Below, in pieces: positions 18,293-29,349 of a stretch of DNA of 64,000 nt. The DNA lies in the NCBI GenBank assembly GCA_937920585.1, contig CAKZSB010000046.1:1-64000 (forward strand), in the 5' to 3' direction. Made by a program: the position numbers and the translations under genes. Position 1 is the first letter of the stretch. Each line of letters starts with the position of its first letter. The DNA comes from an uncultured Granulosicoccaceae bacterium (GTDB lineage: Bacteria; Pseudomonadota; Gammaproteobacteria; Granulosicoccales; Granulosicoccaceae). The notes below the pieces were generated by a model that was given only the letters and a program-made list of their open reading frames with translations, did not search any database and had not been told where the DNA came from.

Positions 18293-18561
18293 TTCGACGT
18301 GATTTGCTACTGGTGATTTTTCTTGCGGCGGCAACTTTTGCCACGGCGTTTGCCGTTGTGCACAGCAAGCACACCAGTCGAATGTTGTTCAAGCAGTCGC
18401 GTGTGTTGCAGGACTTGATCGATCAGGCGAGCATCGAAGAGGGGCGGTTGCAAATTGAAGAAAGTACTCTGGCCCGTTATGGCCGAATCGAAGAGCTGGC
18501 AACCGACGAGCTCGGTATGATCTCTCCGGCGCACGAAGCAATTCGCACGGTGGTCGAATGA
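18289..18561 (+). CDS. ftsL: Cell division protein FtsL
   Basis: A 90-residue bitopic membrane protein of the FtsQLB divisome subcomplex that activates FtsWI. It has a short cytoplasmic tail (IRRD), one membrane helix (LLLVIFLAAATFATAFAVV) and a periplasmic coiled coil (QSRVLQDLIDQASIEEGRLQIEE shows the heptad pattern). The start is GTG 18289 in a GTGA overlap with rsmH; its stop overlaps ftsI. Identification rests on position, size and topology as well as sequence, as FtsL is poorly conserved. Confidence 0.92.
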   Translation: MIRRDLLLVIFLAAATFATAFAVVHSKHTSRMLFKQSRVLQDLIDQASIEEGRLQIEESTLARYGRIEELATDELGMISPAHEAIRTVVE

Positions 18562-20285
18562 GTGTCTCTATCGAGGGTGAACAGGGGTTTGCTGGTCGGC
18601 GAAACTTTTTGCTTGGCTTTTTTGCCGTGCTGGGGATTGTGTTGCTGGTTCGGGCGTTCTGGTTGCAGGGCCTGCACCAGGAGTTTTATGCCGAGCAGGG
18701 TGACGTCAGGCAAATACGCACGCTGCCGATTGCCGCTCACCGCGGCACTATGCTTGATCGAAACCACGAGCCTCTGGCGGTCAGTTCGCCGATTCAGTCG
18801 ATATGGTCTGATCCGCGTATTCTCCTGCAGCACAGTGAGCAGTTCGAGCTACTTGGCTACATTCTGCAGATAGATCCGGGTCGTTTGCGCGAACGGGTAC
18901 AAAGTGCGGCCGACAACGGCAAGGGATTTGTCTACTTGCGCCGGCATGTGCCGCCGCGTATCGCCGCAGCGTTGCAAAAAGCGCGCGAACGCCAGCAAAT
19001 AAAAGGGGTCAGTGTTCAGCGCGAATACGGTCGCTACTATCCCAGTGCTGAAATCACCGCGCATTTGCTCGGCTTTACAGACATTGACGGCAATGGTCAG
19101 GAAGGTCTGGAAATGACATTCAATGACTGGCTCGACAGTCGCGCCGGCAGTCGTCGAGTGGTAACCGATTTACTGGGCGAGGCAATTGAAGATATTGAAC
19201 TGATTTCAGAGCCCGATCAGGGTGGTGATCTGGTGCTCAGCATCGACAAGCGAATTCAATATTTGGCCTACCGCGAGTTGCAGCAGGCAGTGATTCAAAA
19301 CGGCGCGGTATCCGGGTCGGTGGTTGTACTCGATGCGCGCTCAGGCGAGGTGCTCGCGATGGTCAATCATCCATCTTACAACCCGAATCAATTCTCCCAG
19401 CGTGGCGATGCGGCAGCGATGCGAAATCGTGCAGTGACCGACGTGCTTGAACCGGGATCGACAATCAAGCCGTTTACGATTGCCGCGGCACTGGAGCTTG
19501 GGATTTTGCAGTCAGACGATGTGATCGACACGTCTCCCGGGCGCTTTAATGTCGGCAAGTATGTGGTGCGTGACTTTACCGACTACGGCACGTTGAGCCT
19601 TACCGATATTCTCAAAAAATCCAGCAACATCGGTGCGAGCAAAATTGCATTGCAAATGGATCGTACGCAGTTGTGGAATGTTTTTGACCGCTTGGGTTTT
19701 GGCCGACCCAGCGTAATGGAGTTTCCAGGTGCCGTGGCGGGTTCCATGCCTCACGCATCGTCGTGGTCGGTAGTGCGGCAGGCTACCGTATCCTATGGCT
19801 ATGGTATATCCACCACAGTGCTGCACCTGGCGCAGGCTTATGCAGCCATTGCATCGGATGGATTAATGCCCGAGATCAGTTTTCAAAGGCTCGATGGCGA
19901 ACCTGAGACGCAACGGGTATTTTCCGCCGCGGTCGCTCGGCAGGTGCGGGGCATGATGGAGTCAGTAGTGGCCAGTGGCACCGGTAAGAAGGCGGCGATA
20001 CCCGGGTACACGGTTGCCGGTAAAACCGGTACGACGCATATTTCCGAGGGTGGATCCTACGCGGACGATCGCTACATCTCGCAGTTTGCAGGTATGTCAC
20101 CGGCGACTGATCCGGATATGATTGCCATCGTGGTTATAAATGAGCCTCGCGGGCGCTATTTTGGTGGCGAAGTCGCCGCACCGGTGTTTGCCAGAATCGT
20201 CGCCGGAGCGCTCAGGATTCGCAACATCAAGCCCGATGTGCACCGTGCCGAAAACGGTGCGACTAACAAGGTTCTGTCGCAATGA
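18558..20285 (+). CDS. ftsI: Septal peptidoglycan transpeptidase FtsI (PBP3)
   Basis: A 575-residue class B penicillin-binding protein that cross-links septal peptidoglycan. One N-terminal membrane anchor (LLGFFAVLGIVLLVRAFWLQ, about residues 18-37) is followed by the pedestal domain and a transpeptidase domain with SxxK (EPGSTIKPF, active serine), SxN (SSNIGASK) and KTG (AGKTGTTH). It overlaps ftsL and murE by four bases (ATGA at each end). Confidence 0.97.
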   Translation: MSVSIEGEQGFAGRRNFLLGFFAVLGIVLLVRAFWLQGLHQEFYAEQGDVRQIRTLPIAAHRGTMLDRNHEPLAVSSPIQSIWSDPRILLQHSEQFELLGYILQIDPGRLRERVQSAADNGKGFVYLRRHVPPRIAAALQKARERQQIKGVSVQREYGRYYPSAEITAHLLGFTDIDGNGQEGLEMTFNDWLDSRAGSRRVVTDLLGEAIEDIELISEPDQGGDLVLSIDKRIQYLAYRELQQAVIQNGAVSGSVVVLDARSGEVLAMVNHPSYNPNQFSQRGDAAAMRNRAVTDVLEPGSTIKPFTIAAALELGILQSDDVIDTSPGRFNVGKYVVRDFTDYGTLSLTDILKKSSNIGASKIALQMDRTQLWNVFDRLGFGRPSVMEFPGAVAGSMPHASSWSVVRQATVSYGYGISTTVLHLAQAYAAIASDGLMPEISFQRLDGEPETQRVFSAAVARQVRGMMESVVASGTGKKAAIPGYTVAGKTGTTHISEGGSYADDRYISQFAGMSPATDPDMIAIVVINEPRGRYFGGEVAAPVFARIVAGALRIRNIKPDVHRAENGATNKVLSQ

Positions 20286-21826
20286 CCGCAAATGAGTCTC
20301 TGGCGGTGCCGCATGTCAGTGCCGGCGAGCGCGTGACACTATCGGCGTTGCTGTCTCGTTGGATTGCACTGCAGCCCGAACTGGATCGCGAGGTTACCGG
20401 TGTTGAAATTGATAGTCGTCAACTGCAGCCAGGCAATGTTTTTATCGCGTTGGCGGGTGAAACATCGCACGGGCTGGATTTTCTGGACGACGCCATAGGT
20501 GCAGGTATTGGTGCGGTTCTGGTTGATAGTGGTGATCAACGTCTGCCGCAGCTGGATACCGAGGCGCTGCTTTCGGCCGGTGTGGTTACACTTGAGATTG
20601 CGAGGCTTGGTGCAAGCGCCGGTGAGATCGCCAGCGGGTTCTACGACAATCCATCTCGAATGATGAAACTTGTGGGTATAACCGGCACCGATGGTAAAAC
20701 ATCGGTCTGTGAACTGCTGGCGCAGGCGCTCAATGCGGGAACAGACAGTTGCGCGAGTATTGGCACGCTGGGCAGCAGTTTTGCCTCGATACGCAGTGAT
20801 TTTGGTCTTACTACACCAGACGCAGTATCGCTGCAGAAAATGCTTGCGGGATTCAGAGATAAAGGGGCCAGATATGTTTCGATGGAAGTGTCTTCGCACG
20901 CAATATGCCAGAGCCGTATATCCGGTGTTTCCTATGACGTAGCGGTGTTGACCAATCTTGGTCGTGATCATCTGGATTATCACGGCAGTATGGAACATTA
21001 TCGCGCCGCTAAAGAGATGTTGTTTCAAACGCCGGAATTGCGGGCCGCTGTACTGAATGCCGATGACGAATTCGGTCAGGCGCTTCTGCAGCGTCTTGAG
21101 CATCTGGATTGCTATAGTTTCGGGCGCGCGCTGCGTGAATCCGATCAGCACGTGCAAGTGGTCAATATCGCGCGAGCCGCCGACGGGCTTCACTTCGAAC
21201 TGCACCATGCCGGTGCTGTGCATCAGGTGCACAGCAATTTGATTGGTGACTTCAACGTTGACAACCTCGCGGCAGTGTTCACGATTTTACTGGCGCTGGG
21301 TATCTCACCCGAACTGGCAGTGCAATCCATTGGAAGATTGAAACCGGTGCGCGGCAGAATGGAACTTGCGACAGCGGCCAACGGTGCCAAAGTGCTGGTG
21401 GATTATGCGCACAACCCGCATGCGCTTGAATCTGCACTAAAGAGCATTCGTGACCATGTCGATGGCAGGCTGATACTCGTGTTTGGCTGTGGCGGAGACA
21501 GGGATCGTGGCAAGCGCCCGCTAATGGGTGCCGTGGCTGAGCAATATGCCGACTACTGCATCGTTACTGATGACAACCCGCGCGGTGAAGATGGCGATCT
21601 GATTGCGCAGCAGATTGTTGCGGGCGCAAGCCAGCCGGAACAAATTGCTATTGAGCGTGATCGCGCCAAAGCGATCGAGCAGGCGATATCAATGGGGCAA
21701 CCCGACGACTGGATTCTTATCGCCGGCAAAGGGCATGAGCAGTACCAGCAAACGGGAAGCACGCGTCGCCACTTCAGTGACAGCAGCGTGGTTGCCGAGT
21801 GTATTGCCCGTGGAGCGTCGCGATGA
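20282..21826 (+). CDS. murE: UDP-MurNAc-tripeptide synthetase MurE (meso-diaminopimelate adding)
   Basis: A 514-residue Mur ligase adding the third residue of the stem peptide. The ATP-binding loop GITGTDGKTS and the C-terminal DNPRGED motif are present; DNPR is the signature of ligases that add meso-diaminopimelate rather than lysine. It starts in the ftsI stop (ATGA) and ends in the murF start. Confidence 0.96.
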   Translation: MTANESLAVPHVSAGERVTLSALLSRWIALQPELDREVTGVEIDSRQLQPGNVFIALAGETSHGLDFLDDAIGAGIGAVLVDSGDQRLPQLDTEALLSAGVVTLEIARLGASAGEIASGFYDNPSRMMKLVGITGTDGKTSVCELLAQALNAGTDSCASIGTLGSSFASIRSDFGLTTPDAVSLQKMLAGFRDKGARYVSMEVSSHAICQSRISGVSYDVAVLTNLGRDHLDYHGSMEHYRAAKEMLFQTPELRAAVLNADDEFGQALLQRLEHLDCYSFGRALRESDQHVQVVNIARAADGLHFELHHAGAVHQVHSNLIGDFNVDNLAAVFTILLALGISPELAVQSIGRLKPVRGRMELATAANGAKVLVDYAHNPHALESALKSIRDHVDGRLILVFGCGGDRDRGKRPLMGAVAEQYADYCIVTDDNPRGEDGDLIAQQIVAGASQPEQIAIERDRAKAIEQAISMGQPDDWILIAGKGHEQYQQTGSTRRHFSDSSVVAECIARGASR

Positions 21827-23205
21827 ACGGTAGCCTGAAATTGTCGCAGCTGGCCAATGACGCCGGCGGGCATCTCGAGGGTGCTGACGTTTCCATCGCA
21901 GGTGTGTCAACTGATTCGCGATCGGTGGCGCCGGGCGATATATATTTCTGTTTGCGCGGTGAGCGTTTTGATGGCCACGATTACGCTGAGGCAGCGTTGC
22001 AGAAAGGGGTGGCGGCACTGGTTGTCGAGCGGCCAATTGCCACTGAAGTGACGCAGCTTGTTGTACCCGACACGCGGGTTGCATTCGGGCTGCTGGCGCG
22101 GCTTTGGCGTCGTACCATGGCGGCTGTTGTGATCGGCGTAACCGGCAGCAATGGCAAGACGACTGTCAAGCAGATGCTCGCCAGTGTTTGTGCGGCTGCG
22201 TGCGATGATGAGGGTCAGGTGCACTACACCCGCGCCAACGATAACAACGATATTGGCGTTCCGCAGACTTTGCTTGGTATTCAGGAGCATCATCGGTTTG
22301 CCGTCATTGAGATGGGCGCCAACCTGCGTGGTGAAATTGCCTGGCTGGGTAAAATTGTCGAACCTGATGTCGCGTTGATCACGAACGTTAGTGAATCGCA
22401 TCTTGAAGGTTTTGGCCTTGTTGAAGATGTGGCAGCTGAGAAAGCCGGTATTTATGATTCACTCGGCGATGATGGTGTCGCGGTAGTCAATCTGGATGAC
22501 GCCTTTGCCGGTGACTGGATGCAGCAAAACAGCAATCGACAGATCGTGACTTTTGGCTGGCAGAACCCGGCGGATGTGCAGGTAGTGGAGGGCGAAGACT
22601 CGCCGGTGCTGCTGCAAGTGCAGGATCGCCAGTTGGCCGTGCGCCTGCAACTGGCGGGCAAACACAACGCGATGAATGCTGCGGCGACGGTAGCCGTTGC
22701 CCAGGCGTTGCAACTGACCGATGCAGTGGTGATTGCCGGCCTCGAAAACACCACACCGGTAAAAGGACGGTTAAATTATCACACGCTGGCCGACGGCTTC
22801 ACCGTTATTGACGATACCTACAACGCGAATCCGGCATCGACTCGTGCGGCGATCGATGTTTTGGTTAAAGCATCGGGACGGCGCGTATTGGTGCTCGGCG
22901 ATCTGCGCGAACTGGGCGATGATGCGGAGCAGCTTCACCAGGCGATAGGGTCGTATGCACGGGAGGCGGGAGTGGAGCAGATTTTTGCAACCGGCGCACT
23001 GACCCGTCACACTGTCGATGCCTTCGGGATAGACGGTCGCTGGTTTGAAAGTCGTGATGAATTGCTGGGCGAATTGTTATCACTTGGCAAATCAGACACC
23101 TCGTTTTTGATTAAGGGTTCACGCTCGATGCAAATGAACCTTGTCGTCGATGCGTTGTTGCAACAGCCGACTGTTGCGAGTGTCAGTGGAGGGTCACTGG
23201 CATGA
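21823..23205 (+). CDS. murF: UDP-MurNAc-pentapeptide synthetase MurF
   Basis: A 460-residue Mur ligase that adds D-Ala-D-Ala to the tripeptide precursor. The P-loop [15 protein letters not shown], the NDNNDIGVP segment and the GDLRELGD motif match MurF. ATG 21823 in the murE stop codon is preferred; it begins the conserved LKLSQLAND domain. Its stop overlaps mraY. Confidence 0.96.
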   Translation: MNGSLKLSQLANDAGGHLEGADVSIAGVSTDSRSVAPGDIYFCLRGERFDGHDYAEAALQKGVAALVVERPIATEVTQLVVPDTRVAFGLLARLWRRTMAAVVIGVTGSNGKTTVKQMLASVCAAACDDEGQVHYTRANDNNDIGVPQTLLGIQEHHRFAVIEMGANLRGEIAWLGKIVEPDVALITNVSESHLEGFGLVEDVAAEKAGIYDSLGDDGVAVVNLDDAFAGDWMQQNSNRQIVTFGWQNPADVQVVEGEDSPVLLQVQDRQLAVRLQLAGKHNAMNAAATVAVAQALQLTDAVVIAGLENTTPVKGRLNYHTLADGFTVIDDTYNANPASTRAAIDVLVKASGRRVLVLGDLRELGDDAEQLHQAIGSYAREAGVEQIFATGALTRHTVDAFGIDGRWFESRDELLGELLSLGKSDTSFLIKGSRSMQMNLVVDALLQQPTVASVSGGSLA

Positions 23206-24284
23206 TGCTGATACTCGGTGAGTGGCTGGCCGGCTTCAACGATGGTTTTCGCGTCGTTGAATACATTACGTTGCGGTCGATTTTTGCAGCGCTAACGTCA
23301 CTTGTTTTTTGCCTGCTGTGTGGTCCTTTGATGATCAATTGGCTGGTCCGCGCCAGTATCGGCCAGAGCGTGCGTGAGGATGGTCCCAGCACGCATCTGT
23401 CGAAAGCCGGTACACCCACTATGGGTGGTGCAATGATTCTGGTGGCAGTGGGTTTGAGTGTAATCTTGTGGGCAGATTTGACGGTAAGGCATGTGTGGGT
23501 GGTGCTTTTCATCACCACTGCCTTTGGGGCAATTGGCTGGATAGATGACTATCGCAAGGTTCTGTTGAAGAACTCGGCGGGATTGTCGGCGCGTGCCAAG
23601 TACTTCTGGCAATCGGTGGCGGCGCTGGCTGCGGCGATTTTTATATTTCTCACCGCTCGAAGTGTTGCCGAAGTCAATCTGCTTATCCCGTTCGTAAAAG
23701 ACGTATCTTTGTACATGGGCTGGTTGTTCATACCCTTCACCTACTTTGTAATCGTTGGCAGCAGCAACGCTGTCAATCTGACCGACGGGCTGGACGGTCT
23801 TGCCATCATGCCTACGGTGATGGTGGCCGCGGCCCTGGGAATTTTTGCCTATGTCACGGGGCACTCGGGCTTTGCCGACTACCTGGGGATACCCGGAATT
23901 CAGGGCGTAGGTGAGTTGACTGTTTTTTGTGCGAGTCTGGTCGGTGCCGGGCTTGGTTTTTTGTGGTTCAACACCTACCCCGCACAAGTATTCATGGGTG
24001 ATGTGGGCGCGCTTGCATTGGGTGCTGCGCTCGGTGTCGTGGCGGTGTTGGTGCGCCAGGAACTGATTCTGTTTGTGATGGGCGGCGTTTTCGTCATGGA
24101 GACGCTGAGCGTTGTCGTGCAGGTGGCTTCATTCAAGCTCACGGGCAAGCGTGTCTTTCGCATGGCGCCGCTGCATCACCATTTCGAGTTGAAAGGATGG
24201 CCGGAGCCGCGTGTCATTGTGCGCTTCTGGATCATCACTTTCGTATTGGTGCTGGTTGGCATGTCCAGCCTGAAGATACGCTGA
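23202..24284 (+). CDS. mraY: Phospho-MurNAc-pentapeptide translocase MraY
   Basis: A 360-residue, ten-helix membrane enzyme that makes lipid I from UDP-MurNAc-pentapeptide and undecaprenyl phosphate. Signatures are AGTPTMGG, the aspartate motif [28 protein letters not shown] and the [12 protein letters not shown] loop. The length matches the family. It overlaps murF by four bases and ends one base before murD. Confidence 0.97.
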   Translation: MMLILGEWLAGFNDGFRVVEYITLRSIFAALTSLVFCLLCGPLMINWLVRASIGQSVREDGPSTHLSKAGTPTMGGAMILVAVGLSVILWADLTVRHVWVVLFITTAFGAIGWIDDYRKVLLKNSAGLSARAKYFWQSVAALAAAIFIFLTARSVAEVNLLIPFVKDVSLYMGWLFIPFTYFVIVGSSNAVNLTDGLDGLAIMPTVMVAAALGIFAYVTGHSGFADYLGIPGIQGVGELTVFCASLVGAGLGFLWFNTYPAQVFMGDVGALALGAALGVVAVLVRQELILFVMGGVFVMETLSVVVQVASFKLTGKRVFRMAPLHHHFELKGWPEPRVIVRFWIITFVLVLVGMSSLKIR

Positions 24285-24285
24285 C

Positions 24286-25614
24286 ATGCTCGATACGAAA
24301 CTTCGCTATCTGATTCTCGGCGCCGGCGTGACGGGGCAGTCCGTGCTGCGGTATTTGTTGGCCAACGGCTGCGATTGCAGTGTCGCCGACCAGGTGCCAG
24401 CGCTGCCTGCAAGCGCGCTTGAAAAAGAGCCATTACTCGCGGACGTTCCATTCATCGGTGGTGAATTCACCGCGTCGCATCTGTGTCAATTCGACTGCCT
24501 GGTCGTCAGCCCCGGGATTTCGGTTCGATCTGCTGCGATCGCCAGTGCGGCGCGCGCAGGAGTGGAAGTGATCGGAGATGTCGAACTGTTTGCCCGCGAG
24601 ACACAGCGCCCGGTTTTGGCAGTAACCGGATCTAACGGTAAAAGCACAGTAGTGTCACTGATCGACTGCATGTTGCGTGCGGCTGGAAAGTCTGTGTCAC
24701 TGGTGGGCAATCTTGGCAAGCCCTGTCTTGAAGCGGTAAGTACCAATGATGATGTAGTAGTTATCGAGTTATCCAGTTTTCAGTTGGAGACGCTGAGTTC
24801 ATTGCGTCCTCTGGCGGCAACGGTACTGAACATCAGCGCCGATCACCTCGATCGCTATGATGATCTGGCCGACTACGCAACGGCAAAGCGTCGGATCTAT
24901 CGCAATGCGGAGCACAGTCTGTTTAACCACGATGATTCACTGACTCATCCGGATCATGACGACAGCGGGTCACATGCGTTTTCAATGTTGAACCAGAGCG
25001 CTGACTGGTTTGTTGACGATCCGGAGGATCCGTCGGCATTGCTCAGTGCAACTGGCAGTCGGATATCGGTATCGGGAATGCAGATTAGCGGGCGACACAA
25101 TGTAGCCAATGCGCTGGTTGCGGCCGCCATGAGTTCATTCGTTATCAATGATGACATTGCGATCGAGCGCGGCCTGAATTCCTTTGCAGGGTTGCCACAC
25201 CGCATGCGTCTGGTGGGCTCGGCGCAAGGGGTGAAGTGGTACAACGACTCGAAAGGCACTAATGCCGGTGCGACGATCAGCGCTATTCAGGGCATGGATG
25301 GTCCGGTTGTATTGATTGCGGGTGGCAGGGGAAAGAACGCGGATTACGAGGAGCTTGCCAATACCATCGCCTCGTCCTGCCGAGCCGTGATGTTGATTGG
25401 TGAAGAGGCATCGCGAATTGCAAGCGTCGTGGGTGACAGAGTGCCACTGCACTATTGCGACAGCATGTCGCAAGCGGTGGCGTGTGCAGCCGGTATTGCC
25501 CGGCGAGGTGATCGCGTGTTGTTGTCGCCAGCTTGCGCGAGCTTCGATATGTTTCAGAACTTTGAGGCTCGTGGTAAAGCCTTTGAAGAGGAGGTGCAAA
25601 AACAGTGCGCGTAG
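24286..25614 (+). CDS. murD: UDP-MurNAc-L-alanine:D-glutamate ligase MurD
   Basis: A 442-residue Mur ligase adding D-glutamate. It has an N-terminal Rossmann-like domain (YLILGAGVTGQSVLRYL), the P-loop AVTGSNGKSTVVSLI, the middle-domain HLDRY and the C-terminal YNDSKGTNAGATISAI and LLSPACASFDMFQNFEARG motifs. It lies between mraY and ftsW, overlapping ftsW by 10 bases. Confidence 0.96.
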   Translation: MLDTKLRYLILGAGVTGQSVLRYLLANGCDCSVADQVPALPASALEKEPLLADVPFIGGEFTASHLCQFDCLVVSPGISVRSAAIASAARAGVEVIGDVELFARETQRPVLAVTGSNGKSTVVSLIDCMLRAAGKSVSLVGNLGKPCLEAVSTNDDVVVIELSSFQLETLSSLRPLAATVLNISADHLDRYDDLADYATAKRRIYRNAEHSLFNHDDSLTHPDHDDSGSHAFSMLNQSADWFVDDPEDPSALLSATGSRISVSGMQISGRHNVANALVAAAMSSFVINDDIAIERGLNSFAGLPHRMRLVGSAQGVKWYNDSKGTNAGATISAIQGMDGPVVLIAGGRGKNADYEELANTIASSCRAVMLIGEEASRIASVVGDRVPLHYCDSMSQAVACAAGIARRGDRVLLSPACASFDMFQNFEARGKAFEEEVQKQCA

Positions 25615-26822
25615 AAGATGAAATCGAAGACGTGCCGCAGACCGTTCTGGTGCCGGAATATAAAACCGTCGACTGGACGCTGCTAACACTGTTGGTAGCA
25701 CTGACAGGCTTTGGGCTGGTAATGGTTTTTTCGGCATCGATCGCACAGGCCGACCGAGTCCTGGACAATCCCTTTCACTACTGGCACAACCAGCTGATGT
25801 ACATCGGTCTTGGCTGTGTGGCGGGTTATGTTGCATGGATGGTTCCCCTGCGTCACCTTGAGCGATTTGGCCCGGCACTGATTTGTTTCATGTTGCTGAT
25901 GCTGCTAATTGTGCTTATTCCAGGCGTCGGCAAGACAGTCAACGGCAGTCAGCGCTGGTTGCAGGTGGGTATCTCCGTTCAGCCCTCCGAGGCTTTCAAG
26001 CTTGCATTAATCATCTACCTTGCCGGTTACCTGGTACGCAAGGGGGCTGGCTTGAAAAATTCGTTTTCTGTATTTTTTAATCCGCTGCTTGTCGCCGCGC
26101 TTGGTGGTTTGTTGTTGATGCTCGAGCCTGATTTTGGCGCGACCGTTGTGGTTGTTTCAACTGTCATTGCGATGATGTTTGTCGCTGGTGCCCGGTTGTC
26201 GCATCTGCTTTTGATGGCCAGCCTGCTGGCACCGCTGGCGGCCGTGCTGGTGGTCACTTCGCCCTATCGCTTTGCGCGACTGCTGAGTTTTATGCGGCCG
26301 TGGGAAGATCCATTCAATACGGGATTTCAGTTAACTCAGTCACTGATCGCGATTGGTCGCGGGGCGTGGACTGGTGTGGGGCTGGGCAATAGTGTGCAAA
26401 AGATGGCCTATCTGCCAGAGGCGCATACGGATTTTGTTTTTGCGGTACTTGCGGAGGAAACCGGCTTTGTCGGTGTGTGTGTGGTTATTGGATTGTTTGC
26501 CGCCATCATTTATCGCTGTTTTCGAATCTCTGCCATGGCGGAACGAGCCAGTAACCCGTTCGGTGCACATCTCGCACTGGGTATCGGCTTCTGGATTGGT
26601 GTGCAGGCGTTCATCAATATCGGTGCGAATACGGGCGTGTTGCCAACCAAGGGTATAACCTTGCCGTTGTTCAGCTATGGCGGTAGCAGTGCAGTTATTA
26701 TGTGCATCACCTGCGGGATCCTGTTTCGAATTTTCCGCGAGAGCTCCGAGATTCAGGCGCGCGACTCTGTGCGCGATGTTGAGCAGCGGCTGATGTACGG
26801 CAACCCGGCAACTGCAACATGA
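25605..26822 (+). CDS. ftsW: Septal peptidoglycan glycosyltransferase FtsW
   Basis: A 405-residue SEDS-family polymerase that works with FtsI at the septum. About ten membrane helices, with FGLVMVFSAS in the first, the extracytoplasmic KTVNGSQRWLQVGISVQPSE segment, EPDFGATVV, and the C-terminal LPTKGITLPLFSYGGSS signature. The start is GTG 25605 inside the 3' end of murD; the first 24 residues are a hydrophilic cytoplasmic tail. It overlaps murG by four bases. Confidence 0.96.
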   Translation: MRVEDEIEDVPQTVLVPEYKTVDWTLLTLLVALTGFGLVMVFSASIAQADRVLDNPFHYWHNQLMYIGLGCVAGYVAWMVPLRHLERFGPALICFMLLMLLIVLIPGVGKTVNGSQRWLQVGISVQPSEAFKLALIIYLAGYLVRKGAGLKNSFSVFFNPLLVAALGGLLLMLEPDFGATVVVVSTVIAMMFVAGARLSHLLLMASLLAPLAAVLVVTSPYRFARLLSFMRPWEDPFNTGFQLTQSLIAIGRGAWTGVGLGNSVQKMAYLPEAHTDFVFAVLAEETGFVGVCVVIGLFAAIIYRCFRISAMAERASNPFGAHLALGIGFWIGVQAFINIGANTGVLPTKGITLPLFSYGGSSAVIMCITCGILFRIFRESSEIQARDSVRDVEQRLMYGNPATAT

Positions 26823-27907
26823 ATGACTCGCCTGTACTCATTGTGGCCGGTGGAACCGGCGGGCATATTTTCCCGGCGCTTGCTATCGCACGTGCACTGC
26901 GTGAGCGCAATGTGCCGGTGCAGTGGGTTGGGTCGCCTGGCGGTATGGAGGCCACCGTTGTACCGGCCGCGAGTTTTAATTTGCATACTATAAGAGTGAC
27001 CGCGCTGCGCGGCCGCGGACTGTTGGCAAGGCTACGTGGATTGGTGAACGTGGTGCGTGCATTGTTTCTGTCTGCCGGGCTGATTCAGCGTTTGAAGCCG
27101 CGCGCGGTTCTGGGTATGGGGGGTTATGTTTCGGGTCCGGTTTGTCTGGCTGCAAAGTTGTGCGGTAAGCGACTGCTGGTGCACGAACAAAATGCCGTGT
27201 CCGGCTTTACCAATCGCGTGCTAAAGCGTTTCGCCAACCGGGTGCTGGAGGCGATGCCGGGAACATTTGCGCCAGCAGCCGATGTCGTGCACACCGGCAA
27301 TCCGGTGCGTCAGGAAATACTGGCGATAGACGACCCCCGGCAACGAAAGGGTGAGCGCCTTTCCGCCACTTCCGATGTGGCTGTCAGAGTGCTTGTGCTG
27401 GGTGGTAGCCAGGGCGCAAAAAAGCTCAATGAAGTGGTGCCGGCAGCACTCGGTTCGGTGCGGTCGAAGCTTGATATTCGACATCAGGCGGGCGCTAACT
27501 GGCAACCTGAAACAGAGCGTCGTTACAGCAATGCGTTGCATCGTGTTTCGGTTGTTCGGTTTATCGATGACATGGCTGATGCCTATGCCTGGGCCGATCT
27601 GGTTATTTGCCGTGCCGGCGCCATGACTGTTGCCGAACTTGCCGCCGCCGGTGCTGCATCCATCCTGGTTCCGTTCCCACACGCTGTCGATGATCACCAG
27701 ACCGCCAACGCGCGATTTCTGGAGCGCGCCGGTGCTGCAATATTGTTACCGGAGCAGCAGTTGAGCGAGCAGCACCTGGAAGAGATTGTCAGTGCATTTT
27801 GCAAGGACAAACCGGCACTGCTGAAGATGGCACTGGCCGCGCGCGAGCTCGCCTGTGCCGATGCGACGCAACGTATCGTTAACGAATTGCTAGAGCAAAA
27901 CAAATAA
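26819..27907 (+). CDS. murG: UDP-GlcNAc:lipid I N-acetylglucosaminyltransferase MurG
   Basis: A 362-residue GT-B glycosyltransferase at the inner face of the membrane that converts lipid I to lipid [16 protein letters not shown] at the N-terminus, [33 protein letters not shown] and the donor-site [15 protein letters not shown] are all present. It starts in the ftsW stop (ATGA), and its TAA shares a base with the murC ATG. Confidence 0.97.
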   Translation: MNDSPVLIVAGGTGGHIFPALAIARALRERNVPVQWVGSPGGMEATVVPAASFNLHTIRVTALRGRGLLARLRGLVNVVRALFLSAGLIQRLKPRAVLGMGGYVSGPVCLAAKLCGKRLLVHEQNAVSGFTNRVLKRFANRVLEAMPGTFAPAADVVHTGNPVRQEILAIDDPRQRKGERLSATSDVAVRVLVLGGSQGAKKLNEVVPAALGSVRSKLDIRHQAGANWQPETERRYSNALHRVSVVRFIDDMADAYAWADLVICRAGAMTVAELAAAGAASILVPFPHAVDDHQTANARFLERAGAAILLPEQQLSEQHLEEIVSAFCKDKPALLKMALAARELACADATQRIVNELLEQNK

Positions 27908-29349
27908 TGGTTAAGGTCCGTCCACAAGGTGCGCAGAACTGGATGCGGCGAGTCGATCACATTCACTTCGTCGGCATTGGCGGTGTGGGAATGGGTGGCA
28001 TAGCTGAAGTATTGATCAATCTGGGTTACAGCGTCAGCGGCGCTGACCCGTCGCGCAATGCATTGGTGGAAAGGCTGGAGTCGCTTGGTGCGCGGGTGTA
28101 CCAGCAACATGCGGCGACGAATGTTGAAGGTGTCGATGTCGTTGTAGTGTCCTCGGCTATTGCCGCAGATAACCCGGAGGTGCTGGCTGCACGCGAGCGG
28201 CGTATACCGGTGATCAGACGCGCCGAGATGCTCGGCGAGTTAATGCGATTCAAGCAGGGTATCGCGGTGGCGGGTACACATGGAAAAACCACCACTACCA
28301 GCCTGGTCGCCAGTATGCTTAGTGAAGGCGGACTCGATCCCACTTATGTGATTGGTGGCAAGCTGAACAGCTCGTCTGCCAATGCCTATCTGGGGCAATC
28401 GGAGTGGCTGGTTGCAGAAGCCGACGAGAGCGATGCGTCATTTCTTACGCTGCAGCCGGTGATTGCCATTGTCACCAATATCGATGCGGATCATCTCTCG
28501 TCTTACGAGAACGATTTTGAGCGACTGAAGCAGGCATTTGTCGAATTTCTTCATCATTTGCCGTTCTACGGCCTCGCTGTCGTCTGTATCGACGATCCGG
28601 TAGTCGAGGCTTTGCTGGCGCAAATTGCGCGTCCGGTGATGACCTATGGTTTTGCCGAGGCTGCAGATGTAAAGGGTGTCAATTTTCGGCAGGAGAAAAT
28701 GAAATCCAGCTTTGATGTGCAATTGCCTGACGGCAGCGAAATGCGGCAGATAACATTGAATTTGCCCGGACTGCACAACGCCCAGAACGCGCTGGCTGCC
28801 ATCGCTGTTGGCTGGGAGCTGGGATTGCGCTCCACCGATATCAGGCGTGCCTTTCAACATTTTCAGGGCATTGGCCGGCGCGTTCAGCCGCACGGCAATC
28901 TCTATCTGAAAAACGGTACTGCAGAACTGGTTGATGACTACGGGCACCACCCCCGCGAAGTCGCTGCAACGCTGGATGCAATGCGCCGAGGCCACCCGGA
29001 CAATCGCCTGGTGGTAGTTTTTCAGCCGCATCGCTATAGTCGAACCCGCGATTTGTTCGATGACTTTACCGAGGTGTTGAGTCATGTCGATGTATTGGTG
29101 CTGACAGAAGTCTATCCTGCTGGTGAGGCGCCGATCAGCGGAGCAGACGGACGCGCGCTGGCGCGCGCGATTCGACAGCGCGGTGGCATTGACCCCATTT
29201 TTTGTGAAGATGTGCATGCGGTCGCGGCCACGCTTGAACCTCTGCTGGTTGATGGCGATGTGGTGCTAACGCTGGGTGCAGGTTCGATTGGCGCCGTGGC
29301 AGCTGCGTTGCCGCAGGCCTTTTCGGCACAGGGTAACGCCAATGGCTAA
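27907..29349 (+). CDS. murC: UDP-N-acetylmuramate:L-alanine ligase MurC
   Basis: A 480-residue Mur ligase adding the first amino acid of the stem peptide. [17 protein letters not shown] at the start, the P-loop [31 protein letters not shown] and the C-terminal [10 protein letters not shown] and [12 protein letters not shown] motifs are clear. It directly follows murG. In many bacteria murB comes next; here ddl does. Confidence 0.97.
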   Translation: MVKVRPQGAQNWMRRVDHIHFVGIGGVGMGGIAEVLINLGYSVSGADPSRNALVERLESLGARVYQQHAATNVEGVDVVVVSSAIAADNPEVLAARERRIPVIRRAEMLGELMRFKQGIAVAGTHGKTTTTSLVASMLSEGGLDPTYVIGGKLNSSSANAYLGQSEWLVAEADESDASFLTLQPVIAIVTNIDADHLSSYENDFERLKQAFVEFLHHLPFYGLAVVCIDDPVVEALLAQIARPVMTYGFAEAADVKGVNFRQEKMKSSFDVQLPDGSEMRQITLNLPGLHNAQNALAAIAVGWELGLRSTDIRRAFQHFQGIGRRVQPHGNLYLKNGTAELVDDYGHHPREVAATLDAMRRGHPDNRLVVVFQPHRYSRTRDLFDDFTEVLSHVDVLVLTEVYPAGEAPISGADGRALARAIRQRGGIDPIFCEDVHAVAATLEPLLVDGDVVLTLGAGSIGAVAAALPQAFSAQGNANG